Shown here piece by piece: positions 22,051 to 34,103 of a stretch of DNA of 64,000 nucleotides (the first letter of the stretch is position 1; each line of letters begins with the position of its first letter). Location: positions 868,001-932,000 of the forward strand of contig JANATG010000016.1 of assembly GCA_029449235.1 (NCBI GenBank). The letters are read 5' to 3'. Source of the DNA: Linnemannia schmuckeri. Taxonomy: Eukaryota; Mortierellomycota; Mortierellomycetes; Mortierellales; Mortierellaceae. The notes under the pieces are model-generated. The model was not told the origin of the DNA. It worked only from the letters and a program-made list of their open reading frames with translations, and did not search any database. A program made the position numbers and the translations under genes.

Positions 22051-23598
22051 ATGACAGCAAGGATGTCAACACCCTCGACACCAAGACCAGGACCACGCAG
22101 CCCCTTCAGCCTGCCGGAACTCAGGAATAGGATTAGCCACTTTGTTGCCCTTAAGGACGCCGTCGCCTGCGCGCGCGTCTCCAGGGCCTGGGCACAGGAC
22201 TACCTACCCATCATCTGGTACTCTATCGACTGCAACAAGTTTGCCTACAGCAACATCGGGTCCGGCTTCGATATCGTCGTCGGTAAATACGCCCATCATA
22301 TCCGCGTCGCTAATAATGTCACCTTTATGTCTCAAATGGCGATCTTGACTAAGGGGAACGTCACGCAACTGCGGGAGTTGTCGATTACTATGACGACGTC
22401 GACATTTCACTATGCGACCGCGCTTGATTTTGTTGCTAGGAACAGTGCTAGTCTGGAGAGGCTTAAACTCAAACCGGTGCCAACCTCTGCGAGAAAGTAC
22501 GAGTCTCCGCTCTATTGTGTCCATGCCTCTATGCTGGTTCATTCTGGACTTACAAGCAAGACTGCTTCCAGGCTGCGGGATCTCGATGTATCTGGGCTTT
22601 GGCTGATGCGCGAAGGGCTGTCGACGATTCTTCAAGGATGCCCAAATCTGTCGCACCTGAACCTCTCTGGCACGGATGTCATTGGACGAGCGTCATTCAA
22701 TTTCCAACACGAGGGACTTTCCTTCCTGACCTGCAGCATCATCACAGCCCTTCGACCCGACCCAACAGATTCCCAACAACAGCCTTCACCGGGCCTCTTG
22801 ATGCACTTTCCGAACCTCAAGACCTGGTCGACATCGGGGTCAGAGTCCGAGCTGAGGTTCGTCCTCCCGTCGGGGCTGCTGAAGGCAGAAGTGAAGCTAC
22901 ACTGTCCACTTCTATCCGATGTACGACTAAGAGACAGTCCAGAGTCAATGTGGGTGACGCTGTTCACGGACGTGTTCTCGAACCTCAAGGAGATCTCGTT
23001 TGATTATAAGTCCATGTCCGACCAAGTCCTGACGACTATCCTTTTACATCAGGACACTGTCGAGTCGATCCAAGCGAACCCGGGTCTGAATTTTGATTTC
23101 GAGAGAGACGTATTTCCAGGTCCGGTGACAGATCATTTCCAGGCTTCGGGTCGACAAGTCCAGCTCCTCCCTCGGAGCTGCACACGATTGACAGAACTCA
23201 ATCTCTACCCGCACGTGATGGATATTGATATTATGGAATCCAAGGAATGGAACTGCAAGGACCTACGGACATTGCGGACGAGGATCAAGGGTTTAGACAC
23301 TAAGGAGCGGATCTTACGAGCGATCGATCTCTGGCGAGCCGGGTGGAGGAAGCGTGTCTTGGCGAGACGCCGACAGTCCAACAATTGGTATCCGACCGGT
23401 AATGACAGTAATATGGATGAATCAAATCGTCTCCTGGCCCACATGTTCGCGTCGATCAAAATGGGGATGGTCTCGCCTGGTGGTGTCGTGCTATTGGACA
23501 ATGACTATTCGATCGAGGCACGCGTTGCTCGCCATCTGTTACAGTTTGAGAGACTGGAGAATGTTTGGCTTGGTTATAAAACCTGGCATCCTTACTAG
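22051..23598 (+). CDS. F-box / leucine-rich-repeat-like protein
   Basis: Single exon, 515 residues from the ATG at 22051; an in-frame ATG at 22063 is equally plausible. The N-terminus has an F-box-like helix set: SPFSLPELRNRISHFVALKDAVACARVSRAWAQDYLPIIWYSID (Leu-Pro-Glu start, then the Cys-x-x-Val-Ser-x-x-Trp core). The rest has irregular leucine-rich repeats such as LRELSIT, LRDLDVSGL, CPNLSHLNLSGTD, FSNLKEISFD and CTRLTELNLYP. F-box proteins link SCF ubiquitin ligase to substrates; large F-box/LRR families are common in early-diverging fungi. The substrate is unknown. It faces the enoyl-CoA isomerase gene tail-to-tail. Confidence 0.78.
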   Translation: MTARMSTPSTPRPGPRSPFSLPELRNRISHFVALKDAVACARVSRAWAQDYLPIIWYSIDCNKFAYSNIGSGFDIVVGKYAHHIRVANNVTFMSQMAILTKGNVTQLRELSITMTTSTFHYATALDFVARNSASLERLKLKPVPTSARKYESPLYCVHASMLVHSGLTSKTASRLRDLDVSGLWLMREGLSTILQGCPNLSHLNLSGTDVIGRASFNFQHEGLSFLTCSIITALRPDPTDSQQQPSPGLLMHFPNLKTWSTSGSESELRFVLPSGLLKAEVKLHCPLLSDVRLRDSPESMWVTLFTDVFSNLKEISFDYKSMSDQVLTTILLHQDTVESIQANPGLNFDFERDVFPGPVTDHFQASGRQVQLLPRSCTRLTELNLYPHVMDIDIMESKEWNCKDLRTLRTRIKGLDTKERILRAIDLWRAGWRKRVLARRRQSNNWYPTGNDSNMDESNRLLAHMFASIKMGMVSPGGVVLLDNDYSIEARVARHLLQFERLENVWLGYKTWHPY

Positions 23599-24264
23599 GT
23601 TTTTTTTTTCGATCGATAATTGTAAATGTTATTATCTGAAATTACCAATCCCTAATATCTAACCGCCATTGAAGTGACACATTGATGAACATAAGAAAAG
23701 GATTGCTGAAGTCATCTGATGTTACATAGTCGTTCGGCTGGCATGATCGAGGTATTGGAAGAGTGAGAAAGCGGTTGACCAAAGTCGGGGATACCGACAC
23801 GTGGGAAAAAGACAGTCGATCGAATTGGAAACACTTTTTTCCAACCAAGAAGTGTTGTGTCACCCCTTACTCCACCTTATTTTTTCCCGCGCTCCATTCC
23901 CGGCCGCGTGGGTGAGTAACGCGTCCAAAAGTCACTGATCGGCAGTGTTTTTTCCGTTAACGAGGTAAGAAAAAACAAATTGTTACTGCTGCATTGCCCA
24001 TTACCAATCTTGCAGCTGTGTGAACGACATCCCCTCCTTTTTCTGTCCCCGCGTGTTCTTCAGGGTCCATGAAGTCTCCGGCCTCATGTCAATTGTCTCC
24101 TTTTTTCGGTTCATCACATCGATATTCAATTAGTATCGCACAACTATTATTTTTCACCATACATTTTTATTTACTCTGTCAACCTGAATAAACAACCCAA
24201 GCCGCATGTCAGTTCTGTACAATTTAGAAAACAAAATATTCTAATTTTCAATTCAACTTATTTT
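23599..24264. other. convergent intergenic region
   Basis: Shared 3' region of the F-box gene (plus) and the enoyl-CoA isomerase gene (minus). There is a GC-richer patch near 23888-23925 and AT-rich sequence near 24120-24260, but no element I can name. Confidence 0.5.
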
Positions 24265-25689
24265 TTACAACTTGGCATGAGCGTTCATCATGAGGCGCTC
24301 AGAGATCTCGGGGTACATTTCCTCCTTGATCATGCCATAGAAGACACCCGACTTGGCCTTGGGCGCAATCTTGAGGGCGACCTTCTTGCCGAGCTCAACG
24401 GTGCCCTCAACACCCTCAGCAATGGCATCGACCAGGTGCGAGGCGAGGGCCTCCTGAGCGCTGAAGCGCTTGGCCTCAAGGACGCAGGAGCGGTAGACGT
24501 GGGGGTGCATCTTGTAACGAAGGAGGGCCGACATGCCGGCGGGCAAGGGCGAAGGGAGATCAATCTCGTTCTATTTGTTTAGTTTGTGTGTTGATTGAAA
24601 TGGGGGTACAAGGTTAGGGGTATATATGTCAACAGTTCACAAAGGAAAAGGAGACAAGCGGACTGTGCATTCGGAGAAGGAGAAATAAGGCCGATCAAGG
24701 AAGGGAGTGGGTTGATGGGTATTTACCATGCACATGAATCCGCGATCGCTGCGCATGACTCTGTAGTCGTGGGCCATGGCCATGAGGCACCCACCGGCGA
24801 AGGCGTGTCTATTTTGTTTCAATGTCAATTATGGGGAACATGTAATTAGTTAGTTGAGTGATGGTGTGAATAGTCGTCAGATCCAACTTTGCGGGATTGA
24901 ATCGAGAAATGTGGCTCCCAAATGGAGCAGTGACTGGTGCAAGTGAACTTTAATTATTTCACCCACGGGGAACAAAAAGAAGGAAAGCAAGAATCAAGGA
25001 AGGGAGGAGGGATAGTCAACCGAAGACAAGGCACGTTGATGGATTGAAGGGTCGAAGAATCAAAGTGACAAGAAGAGCTAAGATCAGGCAGGTATATGCA
25101 TACGATAAAAGCGAGTGATGGCAAGCAAAAAAGGTAGAAGTGTCACTACGTTCTCAAGTGAAGAAAAAAACAACCCTGTAACCTGCATTGATGATTCACA
25201 CTTAGCTCCGACACATGCACACAAATGAGAACGAAGCAGAAATGTCCCACGAAGTATCGAACGAATGAGGGTGATAATGACACGAAAACTGGCTCTCTTC
25301 TCTTTCCTCTCTCTAAATCGACCTCAATTGAAAAAAGGAACGTACCCGTTGAGGCAAGCAATGGTGGGGATGCCAAAGAGGAGGATCTTGTTGAGCATGG
25401 GCATGAAAGTGTGGTCAGTGAAGCCGGGGACAGAGAAGGCCTTCTCCATGTCAAGACCGTTGGAGTAGAACTTGTCCTGGCCACGGGTCATGAGGGCGGC
25501 CTCGGTGAGCTCTTCCTTGTCGACGACCTCGGCGACGTGGTCGAGTGCGTCACAGATGGCCTTGCACATTTCGGGAGTGAATCTGTTTTCCTTGTCGACC
25601 ATGGTCATAATGAAGAGGGGACCTTCGCGAGTGATCTCGAGAAGGTGCTTGCCCTCGGTGGGGAAAACGACTTTATGAGCAGCGACCAT
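24265..25689 (-). CDS. peroxisomal enoyl-CoA delta isomerase / hydratase family protein
   Basis: Three exons: 25689-25346, 24808-24727, 24570-24265 (GT-AG introns), 243 residues. This crotonase-fold protein probably moves or hydrates double bonds of unsaturated acyl-CoAs in beta-oxidation. Visible are the substrate-pocket segment FYSNGLDMEKAF, the oxyanion-hole region IACLNGHAFAGGCLMAMAHDYRVM (joined across intron 1) and NEIDLPSPLPAGMSALLRYKM, which resembles the plant and fungal ECI/IBR10 group more than bacterial FadB. The C-terminus Ala-Lys-Leu is a PTS1 signal, so the site is the peroxisome. Isomerase versus hydratase cannot be decided by eye. It is divergent from the methionine synthase gene. 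Confidence 0.87.
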
Positions 25690-26734
25690 TATGTGTGTAT
25701 GTGTTGGGTGGTGGAGATGGTGTTTAGAGAAAGGAGAGAGTCAAGTGAGAATGAGTAAAAAAGGACAAGTGTGAGAGAGTGTGTGAGCGTGTTGAATGAA
25801 TGAATAAATGAAAAGAGGAGAAACCAGAAAAAAAAAAAAAAAAAGAGGATTAAAAAGAAGAAGGAGACTGGAGTGAACAAAGAAGGTCGGACAAAGTGTA
25901 CATCGCTGATGAGGGACAGGGAAGGGCAAAGTGGAGTGCACTTTCTCGCTCTGTGTGCAAAAGGATAATAGCGAGCCGTGAAACGCCAGGTACATCGAGC
26001 ATAAAAATCCGATCGGCACGTGATAACTCCACTTCTTTTGATCCTTAGTGGCGCTCATCTTTCTGTCAAGTGCGCATAAAATGGGATCCGAGCAGCCCGC
26101 AGCTAAGCCTGACAACATCAGAGTGTGATATCCCTTGGATACAGATAACGAGCATGTGTTAGATACCAAGGGACTCCAGTCAGAATGTCTTCTGCCCTGC
26201 CTTACTGCTGCCTTCCCCTCTCACCAGCGCCAGTTTAGCCTTCGAATAAAGTACTCGCTTACCTCCTAAGGGGTAATTATCCCACAAAGAAGAGAGCCGC
26301 CATGTATTGTTCTTCGGTCAGTGATACTCACCTCAATGAAGCAGCTCTCTTTCCTCCTGAGTGAGCTTCAGCTCGTAGTTCTCCTGTTTTTGCCGTAGTC
26401 GCATATATAATCAATTTGACGTCCAAGTCATAGAAAGTGTCGTGCCCCAGCTCCGCTCGGTGTTCTTTGCTTCCGTTTCAACCTGTCGTTCTTGCGTGCT
26501 TCTTGATGGCCATCAAAAAGCAGTCCGAAGTTCCTTCTTTGATAGATTTGAGCCCACATCACTACTCCCCCACCCATTTTTCCTTCACACTCCACTCCAT
26601 CCTCTCTCTTTCCCTTTGCCCGCTCGTCCCCTATTTCGCCTCTTCTTCCCCCATCCCTTTTTTATTTCTTCACCTCTTCTCCTCTCCTTTCCTTCATCCT
26701 TCATCCTCCTTTCCTTTCTATACCTCATACATAA
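25690..26734. promoter_or_regulatory. divergent promoter region, enoyl-CoA isomerase / methionine synthase
   Basis: 1045 bases between two head-to-head starts. It contains a 17-base A run (25828-25844), a CACGTG at 26017 and a long CT-rich leader (about 26550-26730) before the methionine synthase ATG. An open minus-strand frame at 25741-26169 is low-complexity and has no domain. Confidence 0.55.
26017..26022. promoter_or_regulatory. CACGTG E-box in the methionine synthase / ECI promoter
   Basis: The palindrome CACGTG followed by A reads TCACGTG on the minus strand, the core bound by yeast Cbf1 at sulfur/methionine genes. It lies 713 bases from the methionine synthase ATG and 328 from the isomerase ATG. 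A single 6-mer match, so function is inference. Confidence 0.3.
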
Positions 26735-29700
26735 TGACTACAGCCCCAATCGGTACTGTCCCAATCAACCTTACCCCTGGAAGCAACAAGAACGAATGCC
26801 AAACGTAACAAGGACGCGGGAAACGACGAACCAATAGTACCCTAACTCCGCAACTCATACATATCGATAATGCACATATCTGAATAGATGTTCAGGCGTA
26901 CCTGGAGAAAACTCTCAAGGAGAGGATCATGTTTATCGACGGAGCCATGGGTACCATGATCCAACGTCTCCGTCTGACCGAGGAGGACTTCAGAGGTAAC
27001 TTTTTTTTTGGGGGAGAAATAAAAAAGAAAGGTTGAATAGCGTGTGAGAGAGCGAGAGCAAGATGGAAGAGACCAATCCCACATGCCGTGACTCTTTTCA
27101 TATGTCGCCTTCTTTGCTTTTTTTCTTTTTTCTTTTTTTCTTTTTTTCTGTATTTTAAACTCGTATTTTGTATTTTTGAGTTGGAATCCGATCTTATCAG
27201 TCCACTTGCTGGTCGTCAAAAAAGAACAAAAATATAGGTCGACAGACTCATACAGACAAAGAAACAAATAGGCAACAATCGTGTCTCTCGCGTCATCCAG
27301 TTAATGGACGCCATTTTTACTCACACCCATACCTTCACCTTGACAAATGAACCGCTAATAGGCGAGGAATACAAAAGCCATCCCAAAGATCTCAAGGGAA
27401 ACAACGATATGTTGGTCTTTACTCAGCCAGACGCCATCGAGCACATTCACTGGCAGTACCTCGACGCAGGAGCAGACATGGTCGAGACCAACACCTTCTC
27501 CTCCACATCCATCGCTCAATTGGATTACGGACTGGAGCACGAGGCTTACAGGATGAACAAGGTGGCCGCAGAGGTCGCTAAGCGTGCTTGTGACAGGGTA
27601 TGTATGCCAAGACGTTGTATTGTGTGTGTGTGCGTGTGTGTGTTGTCTTTGGTGCATTTTGTTTATTGATACATTTTAGATGCGCAACATCAAAAATGCT
27701 AAGAAAATGGGCAACCATCAAAACAAACAAACAACACAGAGTACGGAGTAAGCTCAAAAGGAGATCTCACGAATCAGTTACAATAACACATTATTTTTAG
27801 TCGCTTCGTTGAACCACCAGCAACCAGGCATTGAGGGAACATCTCATGAAGGCGTGGCGGCCACAAACACGTCAATCGCTTCGCTGCACTACCAGCAAAC
27901 ACTCAAGGAGTTTCATAAGCGACTGACAAACTAAAAAAAAAAAAAATTCTGCAATTGCTTCATAGGTAACTGCGCAAACACCGGATCGCCCTCGCTTTGT
28001 CTGCGGTGCTTTAGGACCTACTAACAGAACCTGCTCAATCTCGCCCTCGGTTGAGAACCCTGCTTTCAGAAACGTTACTTTTGACGAGCTGGTTGATGCC
28101 TACAAGGAGCAGACAAAGGGTCTTTTGGACGGAGGCGCTGATATTCTCTTAGTCGAGACCATTTTCGATACCCTTAATGCCAAGGCTGCGCTTTTCGCCA
28201 TCGACCTCTGCTTCGCCGAGGGCTATCGCCAGACGCCCGTCTTCGTTTCGGGAACTATTGTCGATATGTCCGGACGTACGCTCAGTGGACAGACTGGAGA
28301 AGCTTTTGTCATTTCGATGAAGCACGGAAACCCTATGGCTATTGGTCTCAACTGTGCCTTGGGAGCCGATCAGATGCGCCCCTTCATTTACAACATTGGT
28401 CAGGCCTCCAAGTCCCATGTTATCTGTTACCCTAACGCTGTAAGTGTTCAAATTTCAGGGCCAGCATTGTTCATTTGCTTCTTTGATTTCCGACAGCTGA
28501 AACTTAGGAGCGTGACTCACAAACTAAATTTCCCGCTCTTTTTTTTTTTTTTTTTTTTTTTTTGTATTAGGGTCTTCCTAACGCTTTCGGAGAGTATGAC
28601 GAGTCACCCGAGGACATGGCCAAGCAGGTCGAAGTCTTTGCAAAGGAGGGCTTGGTTTCGATCATTGGAGGATGCTGTGGTACCACCCCCGACCACATCC
28701 GCGCCATCGCCAACGCTTGCAAGTCTTATGCACCCCGCAAGTTTGAGAAGGACCCCGTCATCAGCAGCATGATGCTTTCAGGATTGGAGCCCCTTCGTGT
28801 CGACCAATCCACCAACTTTGTCAACATTGGAGAGCGTTGCAACGTTGCTGGATCGCGCAAGTTCGCCCGCCACGTCTTGAAGGGAGAGTACGACGAATGT
28901 CTCGCCATTGCTCGTGCCCAAGTCGAGAACGGAGCCCAGATTGTCGATGTCAATTTTGACGAGGGAATGTTGGACGGAGTCGCCGCTATGACCCGTTTCC
29001 TCAACTTGCTGAGCAGTGATCCCGATGTCTCCAAGGTTCCTCTCATGGTTGATTCATCCAACTTTGCTGTTATCGAGGCAGGATTGAAGTGCGCCCAGGG
29101 CAAGTGCATCGTTAACAGTATCTCGCTCAAGGCTGGCGAAGAAGAGTTCATTCGCCAGGCCACCATTGTCCGTCGTTATGGTGCTGCAGTCGTAGTCATG
29201 GCTTTCGACGAGCTCGGACAGGCTGATACCAAGGAGCGCAAGTTTGAGATCTGTGCACGCTCATACCATATCCTCGTGGATCAAGTCGGATTCAACCCCA
29301 ACGACATTATCTTTGACCCCAACATTCTCACCATCTGTACCGGTATGGAGGAGCACAACAACTACGGAGTCGAGTTCATCGAAGCCATCAAGCTGATCAA
29401 GGCCAACTTGCCCGGCGCCAAGATCAGTGGAGGTGTCTCCAACTTGTCCTTCTCCTTCCGTGGTATGGAGGTCATTCGTGAGGCCATGCACTCTGTTTTC
29501 CTGTACCATGCCATCAAGGCCGGCATGGACATGGGCATCGTCAACGCCGGTTTCTTGACAGTCTACGACGATATTCCCAAGGATCTCTTGCAGCTCTGCG
29601 AGGACGCTGTCTGGAACCGTGACCCCGAGGTTACCGATAAGTTGCTCGCCTATGCCCAGGCCAACGCCAAGGGCGCCAAGAAGGAGGCCGAGACCGAGGA

Positions 29701-31489
29701 GTGGCGCCTCAAGCCCGTCGCCGAGCGTTTGTCGTACGCCTTGGTCAAGGGAATCGTCAAGTACATTGTGGAGGACACGGAGGAGGCTCGTCAGGACTTG
29801 GAAAAGTACCCCCGTCCCTTGAACGTCATTGAGGGTCCCTTGATGAGTGGTATGAGTGTTGTCGGAGACCTCTTTGGAGCCGGAAAGATGTTCTTACCTC
29901 AGGTCATCAAGTCAGCCCGTGTCATGAAGACCGCCGTCGCCCATTTGATTCCTTTCATGGAGATTGAGCGCCTCAAGAACATTGCCGAGAAGGGTCTTGC
30001 CGACGATGACAACTGGTACTCTGGCACCGTCCTCATGGCGACCGTCAAGGGTGATGTCCACGATATCGGCAAGAACATCGTGGCTGTCGTTCTCGGATGC
30101 AACAACTACAGAGTTATCGATCTCGGCGTTATGACACCCTGCGACAAGATTATCCAGACCGCCATCAAGGAGAAGGTCGACGTCATTGGACTTTCGGGAC
30201 TTATTACTCCTTCGCTCGACGAGATGATTCACGTTGCCAAGGAGGCTGAACGCGCCGGACTGAAGGTTCCTATCTTGATCGGTGGTGCCACCACCTCCAA
30301 GACCCATACTGCCGTCAAGGTTGCCCCCCGCTACACCCAGCCCGCCATTCACGTCCTGGATGCCTCCAAGAGTGTCGTCGTCGTGTCGAGCTTGCTGGAC
30401 GACAAGGTCAGAGAGGACTTTATCGAGGACATCAACGAGGAATACGAGGAGATTCGCGAGGATCACTATGACGGTCTCAAGGATCGTCGCTACCTCAGCT
30501 TGGCTGCTGCTCGTGAGCAGAAGATGATTCTGAACTGGAAGCAGGAGAAGATTGTCAAGCCCTCGTTTATGGGCACCAAGGTCTTCAAAGATATTGACCT
30601 CAACACTGTGGTTAGCCATATCGACTGGAACCCCTTCTTCCAGGTTTGGCAGCTCCGTGGCAAGTATCCTAACCGTGGATACCCCAAGATCTTTAACGAT
30701 GAGACGGTTGGTGCCGAGGCCAAGAAGTTACACGAAGAGGCTCTGGTGATGATGAAGTCGATGATTGACAAGAAGCAGCTCACTGCCACCGGTATTGTTG
30801 GATTTTACCCTGCCAACAGCGTCGGCGATGATATCGAGATCTACGAGGATGAGACCCGGTCCAAGGTTGTTGCCAAGTTTTACGGATTGAGACAGCAGGC
30901 TGAGAAGGAAAAGGAGTCGACCGAAAAGTACATGTGTCTTTCGGATTTCGTTGCACCCAAGGAGAGCGGTATTGCCGACTACTTGTCGATGTTTGCCGTC
31001 ACTGCTGGTTTCGGATGCGATGAGCTCTGCGAAGAGTTCAAGGCCAAGCACGACGACTACAGCTCGATCATGGCTAAGTCCCTGGCTGACCGTCTTGCTG
31101 AGGCCTTTGCTGAAAAGTTGCACGAGGATATCCGTCGCGAACATTGGGGATATGCTCCTGACGAGGCCATGGATGTCACTGACATGTTGTCGATCAAGTA
31201 TCAGGGCATCCGGCCTGCCCCCGGTTACCCCTCCCAGCCCGACCACACCGAGAAGAAGACGATGTGGGAGTTGGGCAACATTGAGGCCCAGACTGGCATC
31301 AGCTTGACCGAGTCCCTGGCCATGGATCCCGGTGCATCGGTCTCTGCCATTGTTTTCGGACGCGGCCAGTACTTTGCTGTTGGCAAGATCAGCGAGGATC
31401 AGGTCACGGACTACTCTGCACGCAAGAACATGGAGAAGCGCGAGGTTGAAACCTGGCTTGGATCCATCCTTGCCTATGACAACGAGTAA
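26735..31489 (+). CDS. metH: cobalamin-dependent methionine synthase (MetH type)
   Basis: Transfers methyl from 5-methyl-tetrahydrofolate via methylcobalamin to homocysteine. Exons 26735-26753, 26888-26995, 27362-27597, 27966-28439, 28571-31489; 1251 residues, the usual MetH length. All four modules are present: homocysteine domain starting ERIMFIDGAMGTMIQ, with zinc cysteines in GLNCALG and IIGGCCGTT; pterin domain (FVNIGERCNVAGSRKF, VDVNFDEGMLDG); B12 domain with DVHDIGKNI (axial His about residue 776) and VIDLGVMTP; and the reactivation domain (RPAPGYPSQPDHTEK, then EAQTGISLTESLAMDPGASVSA). No targeting peptide, so cytosolic. The 19-base first exon uses donor GTACTG, chosen because it restores frame to DVQAYLEKTLKER; that join is the least certain part. 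Cobalamin-dependent MetH is known in some early-diverging fungi but absent from most Dikarya. Confidence 0.93.
27799..27924. repeat. intronic element with inverted ends and internal direct repeat
   Basis: Inside methionine synthase intron 3. AGTCGCTT (27799-27806) is mirrored by AAGCGACT (27917-27924). A roughly 30-base imperfect direct repeat starts at 27801 and 27876 (TCGCTTCG then ACCAGCAA). A poly-A run follows. It could be a MITE remnant or a structured RNA; no family recognised. Confidence 0.4.
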
Positions 31490-34103
31490 ATCTCCATGCT
31501 CGCCAGTTTTGGTGCTTCCATCATTTCTCCATAGAATCCTATCTCGCTATTCCCTCTGTTCATAGTTATTTGTACATGCCATAAAAATCGACCTTTTTTT
31601 ACTCTTCGTGTTATGGCGTTCAAAAAAATCTGCAAATGTCTCATTATTCCTTCCTAATCATCATGGATCACACGCTCAAGTGAACGCAGCAGTTTCCGGA
31701 CATTTTAGATATCTCCAAACGCAAGGAGAAAGTGTGAGTGGTCTTTACATAGCACATTTAACAACATTCGTCGGATATTTCCTTGAACGCAACTGGCGTT
31801 TCGTTTTTGTTTTGGGCGAGGGAAGAGGATTCGATTGGGGTATGGTCGGGTGTCGTTTTATTCCCTCCTTTATTTCGGTTTGGTCGACAATTTTTCTGAA
31901 ATAGTTTCGCATTACTATGCAGGTATTGTTACTCAGGGAGAGGGTCGAAGGCCAGAGTTGTAGGACCGCTGTTAAGCCCTCAATTGGTACGGGGTAGTGA
32001 TAGTAATGTCCTAATGGAACCACACGAAACGATATACTGTAGCGCGCCAACGAAACTCTTGTCAGTATTGCTCTTGTCCAAGAAGTGATGTATAAAGGAC
32101 AAAGAGCAGACAAAAGGGCTGGGCGCACTACTAATACTATGTCTACAAAGAATATGACTGCTAATCTAAGGCATCGCCACCGCTGCCTAGCCACCACCTT
32201 ATTTTGCAACAGTATGGAGGAGACAATACATGAGTTTTCATAATAATGTGAGAGTAAAATATGTACAGATATCTAACATTGGCTTTTGCGATCCATGGGA
32301 TATGAATGAGCTTGACGAGCTGGCATCTTGCGACGAAAATTTAATGTCCTAGAGCATTTTTATTCACTTCTTCCTTTTTCTTCTGTTTCCTTCAAAAGCA
32401 AAAAAAAAAAATTGCTAAAAACTTTACCACTGCCACGCATTTTCCTACATAGCCAGCAATGGTATACGACTATCTCTCTTTTTGAAGCAACTCTGCGAGT
32501 TCTTTATTGGTAATAAAAAAGGGTGATGAGTGGAGCTTGCGAGACTTGCCTCCTTTGAATTCACAGACATGCTTATGTGCCCCCCCCCCCCCCCCCCCCC
32601 GATAAAAAAAATCAAAAAATAGGTGACCGAAGATCAGGGTTCTTGTTTCGTCTCTCCAGGCTTATTGACGTCGCGAGTTTTTTTGTCCAGGTTAGAAGTT
32701 GTAATAATTCTGTCATAGGGATCTCTGCTTTCTTCCTTCTCTGAACACTAAGGTTTCAGTCGACAATGACTGTAGAATGTTCTTATGATAATGTTACCTT
32801 TCTACTGGATGTATCTTGGACATCGGCCTTCTGTTTTTTATATTTGTGGATTTACAACCTAATTGCTTATTCCTTAGGCTGCAATGTTCTTTTTTGCTTT
32901 GTTCTACTGAGCGTCACCAGAGGAAGAAAGATGAGAGTTGGGATTAGGTATGCGCATCTTCGCTTTCTTTCGGGTTTCGAAACAATTTTGATGATAGCTC
33001 GTGAAGCTGGAGTATGTAGTCTTTGAAGCATTATTAGTTCCTGAGCGCCAATACACTCATGTCAGTGCTTTCAAAAGTTGGACTTTAGTCTAAATAGTAA
33101 CCAAGAGGGATAAGCAGCGGATGACACGATTTCAGCCCCTGACGTTTCCACGCCTTATTTTTTTCCTCTTGTAAGAATCGTTCCTTGGAACTTTTCTTCG
33201 TAGTTCATTTCGACAATGAGTGTTGGCGAAAGAGGAGTGAGGAGAGATGACGAAAGAAAAGTTACGCGCCATTTATATGAAAGCAGGAGAGAGCCAATCA
33301 AGCGGATCATCACTCGTATAGAATGATTAATGCTCCGCACAAAATTCGAATAATTGTTCTCTTCCTGATAAAACAAGTTCTGGGTCTGGGTGTTGGTTCA
33401 TTGTTCTCTTCTCGCCTTTGGTTATTCTCTTCCCTAATATTAATGTATTCCTTTTTAATCCAGGTATCCAATTCTTGTCCACAGCTATGTTACTCCCTCA
33501 CACCCTTCACTACTTCTCAATATACACCAACCTATTCCTTGTTTTCATAGTTGTTCCTACTATTCCCCTTCCCTCTCAGCGGCATCTTTGTCTCCATCTT
33601 TCCCATTCCCGCCATCCCTTTTCATTTCAAGTCTTCATTGTGAAGTGATAAAGTCGGCAGTCTACATGTGACAAGGCATGGAGGTCGACCTAGGATAGTT
33701 TGGATAGGAGGCGAATACCAATTCCGCGAAGCCTGGATGGGAGAAGGCAATTTTTTTTGCCACCAATCAGAACAGCAAAAATAGCATAGTCGTGTCCTGT
33801 GTTTTTTAGATTTCCAGAGGTCAGAACGAAGGTACCAAGGAGTGGAGGAATCAGAAAAAAGAAGGATGGGCGCAATACACCATTGTGATCCTTCGCTATC
33901 CATCATGTCCAGACAATTCAGCTCTTGCTTGTGCATTTCAAGGGATCACACATAAAATGAATTCCATATTCCCATGACCTCTCTCCATTTTCAACTGATT
34001 ATTCTCTTCCATTTTTGTTAAGTTGTCTTATGTTCCCTTCGCGCGTCTTTGTTTTCTTTCCATCGAATTACACATTTATCGCATCCACGGCACACCCCCT
34101 AGC
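31490..34103. other. gene-free intergenic region
   Basis: This 2.6 kb runs from the methionine synthase stop to the secreted GH16 gene. It holds a 21-base C run, AT-rich unstructured sequence, and a CT-rich leader just before the GH16 ATG. Open frames (at most about 154 codons, both strands) show no domain or codon bias I can support. No tRNA-like cloverleaf was recognised by eye. Confidence 0.55.
32580..32600. repeat. 21-base poly-C tract
   Basis: Uninterrupted C run (poly-G on the other strand) in the gene-free stretch after methionine synthase. Such runs can form i-motif or G-quadruplex structures and often vary in length or mis-assemble. Confidence 0.9.

Noticed and set aside
25741..26169. 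142-codon minus-strand frame in the ECI/methionine synthase promoter
   Set aside because: Simple Phe/Leu/Ser-rich translation of CT-rich leader DNA, no domain.
26735..26805. Longer first exon for methionine synthase ending at a GTAACA donor
   Set aside because: The join to either nearby acceptor (26888 or 26896) puts the conserved homocysteine domain out of frame; the GTACTG donor at 26754 restores it.
32766..33026. 86-codon hydrophobic plus-strand frame in the 31.5-34.1 kb desert
   Set aside because: Short, AT-driven, not placed near a leader or splice signals, and no family match.
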